Source: Tritrichomonas musculus (Eukaryota > Parabasalia > Tritrichomonadida > Tritrichomonadidae). Taken from it: a DNA stretch of 64,000 bases. The notes under the pieces were generated by a model that was given only the letters and a program-made list of their open reading frames with translations, had not been told where the DNA came from and searched no databases. The position numbers were made by a program, and so were the translations under genes. The stretch covers positions 5,084,001-5,148,000 of the forward strand of contig JAPFFF010000004.1 of NCBI GenBank assembly GCA_039105265.1, in the 5' to 3' direction. Shown piece after piece: positions 39,616-49,500 of the stretch (positions are counted from its first letter, which is position 1; every line of letters starts with the position of its first letter).

Positions 39616-40488
39616 GTTATTAACATCAATGTTTGTCTGTCGTTAGCATAGATGTTTATCTGTTGTTAGCATAGATGTTTGTATGTTGTAAGCATCAATG
39701 TTTGTCTGTCGTTAGCATCGATGTTTGTATGTTGTTAGCATAGATGTTTATCTGTTGTTAGCATAGATGTTTATCTGTTGTTAGCATAGATGTTTGTATG
39801 TTGTTAGCATTAATGTTTGTCTGTTGTTAGCATCGATGTTTATCTGTTGTTAGCATCGATGTTTTTCTGTTGTTAGCATCGATGTTTGTCTGTCGTTAGC
39901 ATCGATGTTTGTCTGTTGTTAGCATAGATGTTTATCTGTTGTTAGCATAGATGTTTGTATGTTGTTAGCATAGATGTTTGTATGTTGTTAGCATAGATGT
40001 TTATCTGTTGTTAGCATAGATGTTTGTATGTTGTTAGCATCGATGTTTGTATGTTGTTAGCATAGATGTTTATCTGTTGTTAGCATCGATGTTTGTATGT
40101 TGTCAGCATCGATGTTTGTATGTTGTTAGCATCGATGTTTGTATGTTGTCAGCATCGATGTTTGTATGTTGTTAGCATCGATGTTTATCTGTTGTTAGCA
40201 TCGATGTTTATCTGTTGTTAGCATCGATGTTTTTCTGTTGTTAGCATCGATGTTTGTATGTTGTTAGCATCGATGTTTTTCTATTGTTAGCATCGATGTT
40301 TGTATGTTGTTAGCATCGATGTTTGTATGTTGTCAGCATAGATGTTTATCTGTTGTTAGCATCGATGTTTTTCTGTTGTTAGCATCGATGTTTGTATGTT
40401 GTTAGCATCGATGTTTTTCTGTTGTCAGCATCGATGTTTGTATGTTGTTAGCATCGATGTTTATCTGTTGTTAGCATCGATGTTTGTC
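39616..40488. repeat. 23-bp minisatellite, about 38 copies
   Basis: Units read GTTAGCATCGATGTTTGTCTG plus TT, with variation at a few positions (CAT A/C GATG; GTTT A/G/T T A/C TG; GTTAG/GTCAG). 23 is not a multiple of three and all frames close, so it is not coding. Confidence 0.95.
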
Positions 40489-40853
40489 AATATTTAAGAT
40501 AATATTATCTGGCGGTAGGATTATCTGGTTGTGGGATTTATCTGGCTATGAAATTAAACTATTTTATTTCTTTTTGATAAATTAATTAAAAAAAATAAAA
40601 AAATAAAAAAATAAAAAAAAAAAAAAATAAAAAAATTAAATTCTATGAGCTTTATGAAAAAAATAACTGAAAAAAAATTTTTTATAAAAATATCTTAATC
40701 AAAAAGAAATAAAATAGTTTACAATTATAATTACAAATGCAAATAATAATATACTTAAATTAATTATTATCCAAAATATTTTAAAACATTATGATGGCTG
40801 GATAAGTTCAGGTCTTATTTTTTTGGGGTTTTGTTTTATTATATTAAGATAAT
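40489..40853. other. Non-coding spacer
   Basis: AT-rich, with three TATCTGG motifs just after the minisatellite (about 40505-40550) and an A-rich tract. No gene seen. Confidence 0.4.
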
Positions 40854-40855
40854 TA

Positions 40856-42318
40856 TAGTTGGTGGACATAATTCTGTTTTGGAGACATAATTATGTTTTC
40901 ACATCATTTCTATATATTCAAATTGGACTTTTAAAAAAACAATTGTAGAACAATTAATATCATATTGAATACATTCTATTCCCCGATTTTCATTCACTTT
41001 TATCAAACTAAATTTGATCATAAATATGATATCGAATTTTTAATTTCTGAATATTTTTTTATTATTTGAAAAAAATTATAATTTACTTTTCATCTATAAT
41101 TAAAATGTATCATTATTATTTATTGAAATAAAATAGATAATTAGAAAAAATGGTTTCATTTTCATTTCACTAATCAAAAAACTCATTTCATATCACATTT
41201 CATGCTTTTACCATTAAATAAAGGTTGTTTTAATTTGCTCTAACATAGTTATTATTTTAGAATATAATGTATATATTATATTTTAGAAAAAAATTTATTG
41301 AAATAATAATTATATAAAAAGAAAAAGTGTTTTCAAAATATGACAAAAATCATTCATACAAAATTACTAATTTTGAAAAATGAGTTTATTTTATTTCAAA
41401 TTAGATGCAGTATTAATCATCTATATGATGCATATAATATATTAAATATAATAATATGGTTGAAAAAGAATCAATCTTGGAAAAATTTCATTTTTCTTTT
41501 TTTCATTCAAAATCATTCATAAATCACTCATGCATAATTGATATGATTTCAGAATTACATTATTTGATAATACATACAATGAAATATATTATTAATCCTC
41601 TAAAAATCATTGTTGTCCATCAAGATTTCAGGTTTTTCTAAGAAATATACAAATTACACTTTTTTATTTTTTCTATTATAATAGCATTAAAAATAGCAAT
41701 TAATCAATAAATATTAGGTAAGTATAGAAGAACTATTAAAATAATGAAAATAATTTCTCAATGTCTAAAATTGAAAGTCTTTTTAAGTTATTTCAGAAGT
41801 TACCCTTTTTCATTAAGGTAATAGATCTTGAGTAGAACCGCCAATTTTATTCTTTCAATATCATTATACTATATGCATTATATCAAATATTTAAATAAAA
41901 ATTTAAAAGTTTTTATTTTTTATTGGAAAAAAACAAAAAAGTGATATGATTTTTAACTTTATTTTGTGCATCAAAATTTTCTTATATGAAAGTTTTTAGA
42001 TATCAATTATCTGACAAAATTATATCATTACTGATTATGAATTAATGATATTATTATTAAATCCCAAGTTTCAATTATTGAGAATAAAATAAGCATTTTG
42101 ACTTTTTTTTACATTAATGGCAAAATTTCATATAAATCACAAATATAATAGCTCATTTAATTAAATAATGATGTACATAAAATACATTAATAAAGTATAT
42201 AATATTATCAAATTATCTTTAAAAAGTATTGAGAAAAATGTGTTTTATTTTTGTGTACCATTCAAAAAGTTGAGCAAACATGATTATGTCCCAAAAACAT
42301 AATTATGTCCACCAACTA
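40856..42318. mobile_element. 1.46-kb non-autonomous DNA transposon with TA flanks
   Basis: The left end TAGTTGGTGGACATAATT and the inverted right end AATTATGTCCACCAACTA match, and similarity continues to about 45 bp with a few mismatches. TA lies on each side (40854-40855, 42319-42320). Within each end the motif GGACATAATTATGTTTT-like occurs twice, as for paired transposase-binding sites. No transposase is recognisable in the AT-rich interior. The ends share only the first TAGT with the pogo-like element at 43195. It is probably mobilised by a related TA-targeting transposase (inference). Confidence 0.7.
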
Positions 42319-42320
42319 TA

Positions 42321-42800
42321 TATTTTATTCAATTTTTAAATTCTTCTTTCTCTTCTTCTTTAAATTCTACTTCTTCTTCAAATTCTACTTATTCTTCTTC
42401 TTTTTCATTATTTCTTAAATATTCTATGATACTTTCAAGTTCAAATTGGTGGTAAATTATTCATCTATAATATATTTAAAAACTTCAAAAAACTCACAAT
42501 CACTCAAAACTCTATTTGCCCAAAAAGTGTATCCAAATTTTTGGGTTGGGATAAAAGAATTGTGAGGTGAAAAACCCTGAACAAACATATTTAATTCATC
42601 AAAACTTACCCAAAGATGCTAAAAACAATTGAAAAGTCCTGATATTTTAAAAAGAATTCATTTTATTGGATATTACATATTTTTCATTAAATAATTATTC
42701 ATCAATTTTATGAAATATATAATACCCAGATATTTCTTCCTTTTATCACCTTTGCGGGGAAATGTGATATAAAAATATGAAAAATTTACTATTTTTCTTT
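42321..42800 (-). pseudogene. Broken coding remnant of unknown family
   Basis: The minus strand reads protein-like in the stretch containing VSFDELNMFVQGFSPHNSF and TQKFGYTFWANRVLSDCEFF. An acidic FELESIIEYLRNNEKEEE-like stretch in a different frame follows. The tail is Glu/Lys-rich. It is clearly a decayed gene, but I do not recognise the family. It lies between two transposons and may itself be element-derived. Confidence 0.4.
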
Positions 42801-43194
42801 CAAAAAGTTTATGTTTTCTGTTTATAATTATTTTTTTGCATGTTATTTCTAAAATCTATGTTTATTTCCGTTTACTTTTTATGTTAATACGTATTTGGCG
42901 TTTTTTTCAAGCAATAGTCTTTTTATAGTCTCACAAATTTGGGCATAATGTTTACATCCAGAGCTCGATCAATCGTACGTATTAGCTCACACAACACGAA
43001 AAGAACGGTGACATTATTTTTTAAAGAAATCAATAAATATTTTATAAAACCAGGCCAATTCATGACCAAACCTAATTTTACATGCAAATAAATAGTTTGG
43101 AATATTCAAAATACAATTTTTCCATTTTGATATTCAAAAAAGTTATACATTAAATCACAATTATAAGAATCATTATGCATAAATAGCTTTTATA
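42801..43194. other. AT-rich DNA between transposons
   Basis: About 390 bp without recognised genes, ending at the TA target of the pogo-like element. Confidence 0.4.
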
Positions 43195-45217
43195 TAGTCA
43201 TGTTGCTTTTAAGGAAAATGTTGCTTTTAAAGGAAAATCTGACAACGACCGTTTATTTAAATTTAAATAAATTTTGTTGAATTTCTATAATAATAATATA
43301 TTTTTGTAATTAATAATAATATTAAATTAATATTAAAATGATTTATAATTAGATGACATAAAAATTTGCAATCATTTTTGTTTTTGCAGAATATCCATCT
43401 GATCTAATTTCATTTTTTTTTCTTAAAATTATAAAGCAAAATTAAAATATAATATAACAAATGCGATATAAAAATGATTTTTATTGTTAAAATGAATTTT
43501 CTATTTCGTGAAGCAAGTTATTTTCATATTCTTTTGCATCATTTCCAGATGCACTACGTTTTAAGAAATTTTGAAACTCTTTAGTGAATTCTACTTCTGT
43601 GCAAACACCTTCTGTTATTGTTATGTGAAACCCACATTTCTCCCATGCAGAAATTATGTTTTCTTGTGAAAGAGCTTGTTGAATTGCACATTTGATTCTG
43701 CATAATTTTCCAGTGAATATCGTTTTGTTATTAGGAGAAGGAGTTTGTTGATATCTGATTTTTGTTACATTAAATATAGTACCATCACACGGTTGTGTGA
43801 TGTGACTGCTATGTGGAGGTAATGGTATCAGAATAAAAGGTTCAATTTTCACAAATTCTTCCATTATTTGGTCATTTAAATGACAACTTAATCCATCTAA
43901 AATTAGTACAACAGGATGGTTTGGATTTTGAATTTGTTCTCTTATATCAATAACATAAGGTATTAAACATGATTGTATCCACTCAATCATTGCATTTGTT
44001 GTTAAATAACCTTTTTGTGTTGTATAAAATTCAGCAAATTCCGGTAAAAAAGTATCGTAAAAATCTGGATCCATTCGAGCACGTGTTGTCAATAGCATTG
44101 GTTTAATATGAGTACCAGCAGCTGATATCCCACACACCCATGAGATGTGGTAATTGTCTGTTTCCGCTCTCCAAACAGGTGGTATGATGCAATTCTTAAC
44201 GTACACACAATTTCGCCTTTTACCATAATGAGGGCGTCTTCCGAAACCAATTTCATCCATATTAATCAGTAGACGCAAATCTTTTATTTTTTTCAATGCA
44301 TCTATGACATTTTCTATGTACTTTTCAATTAAATCTATTGAAAGTTCTCCTCTATCGTCATCAACAGAAGGACATTTTTTTTTCCCTATTGTGTCTTCGT
44401 TTCTTATTAAAAATCTTCGAAACCAAAAGCGGTCAAAAGGTTTGTTGATCAATGTTCTTTTTTTGTACAGTTCGCTAGCTAATTCACGAACTTCATGACT
44501 TGACATACATTTGGCTGCAAGTTGTGCTGATAAAACAGCCTTAATAATTTCTTTCTCTTCTTCAATGCTTAGAAGCTGATGGGGAGTTGCAAACTGTATA
44601 CTTTCTTGTTCAGGTGTTTTTTTGGACTTTTCTTTATAATAAGTTTTGGTACTAATGCTTAATAGCTTGCATGCAGTTGATATTGGAACTTGAATTTCTG
44701 ATTTATTGAGAAGATCAACTTTTTCGATAACAGATTCTGAATTTCTGAATTCTGCTAATCTCATAATGCGCCTGATTTGTTCATCTTCATCTATGCCCGT
44801 TTTCATGACTTGTTCCTTGCCTGGTGTCCTTTTGCACATAAATAAAAATGAAATATTAAACGTATTTAAGAATAAAATCAAACGTACAATAATTTTGTTT
44901 TAAAGTACGTTTAACTCATTAAAAGCACAATAAATCATTTTTATATCGCATTTGTTATATTATATTTTAATTTTGCTTTATAATTTTAAGAAAAAAAAAT
45001 GAAATTAGATCAGATGGATATTCTGCAAAAACAAAAATGATTGCAAATTTTTATGTCATCTAATTATAAATCATTTTAATATTAATTTAATATTATTATT
45101 AATTACAAAAATATATTATTATGATAGAAATTCAACAAAATTTATTTAAATTTAAATAAACGGTCGTTGTCAGATTTTCCTTTAAAAGCAACATTTTCCT
45201 TAAAAGCAACATGACTA
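43195..45217 (-). mobile_element. 2.0-kb pogo-like DNA transposon with 286-bp terminal inverted repeats
   Basis: The ends (43195-43480 and 44932-45217) are inverted copies over 286 bp with only one mismatch seen. TA lies outside each end (43193-43194, 45218-45219); TATA at both borders leaves a two-base ambiguity. Each end carries the doubled motif TTGCTTTTAAGGAAAATG/TTGCTTTTAAAGGAAAATC. The single gene inside is intact. Near-identical ends plus an intact gene suggest recent insertion. Confidence 0.9.
43487..44839 (-). CDS. Pogo/Tigger-type DDE transposase
   Basis: This 450-residue protein is the transposase of the surrounding element. The catalytic domain (DDE_1 type) shows Asp in LLINMDEIGFG, Asp in VVLILDGLSCH and a third Asp in SHITQPCDGTIF, with 36 residues between the last two. 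This is the DDxD pattern of pogo-like elements. The N-terminal part has helix-turn-helix-like segments (STACKLLSISTKTYYKEK and a region around RFWFRRFLIRNED resembling the CENP-B-type DNA-binding domain). It cuts and joins transposon ends at TA sites. The start is the ATG at 44839 (MCKRTPGKEQ). A second ATG 11 codons later is possible. No breaks are seen, so it looks functional. Confidence 0.9.
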   Translation of the reverse strand: MCKRTPGKEQVMKTGIDEDEQIRRIMRLAEFRNSESVIEKVDLLNKSEIQVPISTACKLLSISTKTYYKEKSKKTPEQESIQFATPHQLLSIEEEKEIIKAVLSAQLAAKCMSSHEVRELASELYKKRTLINKPFDRFWFRRFLIRNEDTIGKKKCPSVDDDRGELSIDLIEKYIENVIDALKKIKDLRLLINMDEIGFGRRPHYGKRRNCVYVKNCIIPPVWRAETDNYHISWVCGISAAGTHIKPMLLTTRARMDPDFYDTFLPEFAEFYTTQKGYLTTNAMIEWIQSCLIPYVIDIREQIQNPNHPVVLILDGLSCHLNDQIMEEFVKIEPFILIPLPPHSSHITQPCDGTIFNVTKIRYQQTPSPNNKTIFTGKLCRIKCAIQQALSQENIISAWEKCGFHITITEGVCTEVEFTKEFQNFLKRSASGNDAKEYENNLLHEIENSF

Positions 45218-45219
45218 TA

Positions 45220-45485
45220 CCTTTGGCAATCGTTTTTTTTTTCGTAAACCATAACAGATATATAAAAAAATTAACACTGATTTTTTGATTATTTTGATTG
45301 GTTAATCATTTTACAATAAAAAGCTTTTTAATGGACCAAATTTTGAAAAAACACTAAAATCAAATTGAAATTTTTTATAATCAAATGATACAATTGCTTT
45401 TTTATCTAGTTTTATTTTAAGCTTATAATAGCTCCAGAATGAAAATGTTAAGTTATCTTAATTGAAAAACAAAAGCAAAAATATA
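45220..45485. other. Short host spacer between two transposons
   Basis: About 265 bp of AT-rich DNA separates the right end of the pogo-like element from the left end of the 6.4-kb element. Confidence 0.5.
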
Positions 45486-46595
45486 TACAGGGCGCGACAT
45501 TCAAGTTAGGCACTCACTTCACATCACTAAAAATTGAGATGAGAAGATTTTGTCTTTCAATATTTGAATGCTCTCAATTTCTTCGCCGATAAAATAACCA
45601 AATTGAATGGTGGGATTTCCAAGTTAGGCAATTTTTCTGAGTAAAAAGTTGCTTTTTTTAAATTATATAATATATCATTTTGCAAGAAATATTTATTTGT
45701 GATTTAATTAAAATATAAGATATTTAATATAAAAAAAATTGAGATATTTTTATTTTTAGATAATTAAAAAAATTGAATGGTGGGATTTCCAAGTTAGGCA
45801 TTTATCCGTTAAAAAATTGAATGGTGGGATTTCCAAGTTAGGCAATGGTGAAAATATATATACTAGTAATTAAATGGTATTTTTTAAAATAAATGATATT
45901 TCAATATTTTAGTTATTTTTTTATAAATTATATCATAATCTCTGTTATATTTTGTTATTTAATTTTCAGGATAATATTGTTTTATTTTTTTCTAAATATA
46001 TTTGGCCATATTCTGAAAAAAATTAAATTTATTAGCTTAATGAATTGTATGTTTTGATATAATAACAATAAGAAAAAAATTGGCTATATCTTTTTTATTA
46101 CAATGTTGATAATAATAATTAAGTTGGCTTCATGTCGAAAATCTGGATTTGGAAAATATCTAATTTGATATGTGATATCTACATATCCAAAACAAAGAGA
46201 TACTAACACAACAAAAAAACATCTAAATGATACAGATAATAAATTTATAAACAAAATTTTTTATCCTTTTTTGAGGCAATTCCATTTTTTGTGTGTTTAT
46301 ATGAAAAAATAAATTTAAATTGCTAAATTAAAATAAAGATGAGACTTTTTATAAATAAAAACCTATAAAATTTAAATAAAATGAATTCATGGAAATAAAT
46401 GTTAAAAATGATATTTAATCTTGATTTATGTTTAAGTTAAATTAAGGAATGCTCTTGAAATAATAATATGAATTTGATTTAAAATATAAATTTCGTTTTG
46501 ATACGGTTTTTCTTATCCAAATTTGTTAAAAAACAAAAAGCAAGTTAAAAAAAGTTTTATTATATATGTTATGAAGTTTTAAAATCTAATTTTGA

Positions 46596-49500
46596 TTAAG
46601 TTTTAATTCGGTCAACAGTTATGTATTGCAAACGATTAAAGTCGATTTGTATTGAATTATCGTCTTCTACATGGCCAGAATAAATTGGTTGACCGTTTTT
46701 GCATTGTTTCATTCTTAATATCCATTCTTTATATAATGAATGTGCTTCTTTTAAATCAAAAGATTTGTTTATAATTTCCCTCCAGTTATCTTTTATTTCA
46801 TTTTTGATTTCATCCTCATCTGTTTGTTCAATTACACGAAAGAAATGATTTTTCACATAACTGAATAAACCTTCAACCACGCCGTTAAGTGAAGGACTGT
46901 AAGGAACAATAGGAATGAGTGCAATCTTTAAGTTTTGAATGGTATTTTCGACTGTAGAAGTAGAATGGATAGGACAGTTGTCCTCTATAAATATTATTTC
47001 GGTTTTGTTATTGCATATGTGCTTTCTAATGAACCTGACAGTTTCTTTGAGAAAATTTGAGTATTGTATGTTATTGACTGAACCATCATAAAACTGATAT
47101 AAAACACCAAATCCAGGAAGAACTAGAGACAATACAGACACTTTCACTTTACTTAGCGGACAATTCACAACAGGAGTTATTCCAATAAATGATCTACCTT
47201 TTTTTGGCCCTTCATTCGTAGTGATAGATGCTTCGTCGATAAATCCTATCAAAACATTATCGTTACTAATAACTTTTTCAATTATTTTACACCATGCAAC
47301 TCTAAAAATGCGTAAACCAATCGAATTTCTGTTTGGAGGTGAAAACGAAGATTGTTTAAAAGTGAATTCAAGATTATTCATATATCTCTGAATTGTTCGA
47401 TGATCTAGTGGATTTTCATAGTTTGTCCCGAATGGAGAATTTATATAAGAAGTAATTGCTCTGGCTGATAGATTAGGAAAGTCAATAATTAATGTTACCA
47501 AGCATTTAATTGTTTCATCTGTCACTTTTACGTTTTCTTTCCTAAAACCTCCATGAGAAGCAAGCTCTGGATGATATTCTAATAATTGTTTTTTTTTTTC
47601 TTCTGGCAATTTAATAAATTTATACAATTTGTTTTGCAAATTCTTTTGTGACATAACATTCTTATCAAGCGGGATACCTTTGTGTAATTTATAACAGAAC
47701 ACACTTGAGGGAGTTGTTTCAATTACATTAGTTTCTTTCAAATAAGTTCTTGCAAAGTTTTCAATGTTATATTTATTGTTTGGATCGTTGACAAAAGCAC
47801 GATATATATCACGTTCAACTAATATTCTTAATTGAGATATTTTTAAATTCATTCCTTTTAGGTTTTGTTTTTTTTGAGTCATTTTTTCTCTTATGTTTTG
47901 AATAATTTCTTCAATATTTAAAATTGGCATTCTGTCTTTCCAAAAGTAACATTCTGCTATACAATGATTATCATCTTCGGCATAGTCTGAAACTGCAAAA
48001 TCATTTTCTAACAAATTCATCCAATTATAAATATCATTTAGTATACTCTGTAGTGCTGCTTTTGTGTGTGAACTATTTGAAAACTCATGTGCATTTGTGA
48101 TATTTAGAACAGAACTAACACCAGGATCCTGATCGATTTCATTTATGCTTTCTTCTTCATCATCTGTTGTAGTCAACCCAATATATTCTTCTTCTTCTTC
48201 TTCTTCTTCTTCAATTGAAAAAACATCATCAGGTAAATCATCTTGATAATTATATCCATTTAGGAACATATCTATGTCAAAAGCATTTATGTTATTAGCA
48301 AATATTTCATGAGAATTTGGTAATGTTTCATCAATAACATATTCTGAACTTGCTTTTTGATATGGATCTAAATGAAATCTTTGTTTATACCATTCAAAAA
48401 TAGGATCAAAATCGTTCATTATTTTTTCAACACTTATTTGGTCTTCATTTACATTCTTTTTAATAATATCATAAAGTTTTTCTCCTTGCGCAACTATTTC
48501 TTGACCGTTTGCCTTCTCTACATGAAGTTTGTCTAATAAAATTTCTGAATTGGTTTGGCCTTGATCTGCAAAGTTAAGTTTTCTTAAAATTTTACCGATT
48601 ATTTTAAAAATTTTACGATATTTTAAAAATTTTGAAGGTTCTGTTCTATCTTTCGGATCAGCTGGAATATTCATGCTGTTATATACAAGTTTTCCGTACA
48701 AATTTGTTTCAACCGTTTCATCAATAACGTTCTCATCTTTATGAAGAAGTAAATGATTTTGTTGCTCAATAATTTGGTATTGATTAATTGAATTCGATGA
48801 TTCTGCATTATTGCCTTTTTGCATATGATTTTCTAAGTCACCAGTATCACTAAAACTTTCATTTGAATCATCGACAATGATATCAACCTCATCTAACGAT
48901 TCCTCTGAATTTAAACTAAGACGCACTGTTTGTTCTGAAATAAAAGCATTATTTCCTACTTGAATTAAATCAGCAAATGGATTTGTATCATTTTGCTCCT
49001 GAGATTTTTCGGTTTCTTCCTCTTGTTGAGGGTAAGTTTGAATTGTTCTGTTATTTGATGAAGCTATTAAAGCAGATGCACTGCTTGGACTGTTGTTTGA
49101 TGAAGCTATTAAAGCAGATGCACTGCTTGGACTGTTGTTTGATGAAGCTCGCAATGCAGATGTTCTACTTGGACTGTTGTTTGATGAAGCTCGCAATGCA
49201 GATGTTCTACTTGGACTGTTATTTGATGAAGCTCGCAATGCAGATGTTCTACTTGGACTGTTGTTTGATGAAGCTCGCAATGCAGATGTTCTACTTGGAC
49301 TGTTATTTGATGAAGCTATTAAAGCAGATGCACTGCTTGGACTGTTGTTTGATGAAGCTCGCAATGCAGATGTTCTACTTGGACTGTTATTTGATGAAGC
49401 TCGCAATGCAGATGTTCTACTTGGACTGTTGTTTGATGAAGCTATTAAAGCAGATGCACTGCTTGGACTGTTGTTTGATGAAGCTCGCAATGCAGATGTT

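Noticed and set aside
39616-40488. CRISPR-like regular array
   Set aside because: Units are contiguous 23-mers with no unique spacers, so it is a minisatellite in a eukaryotic genome.
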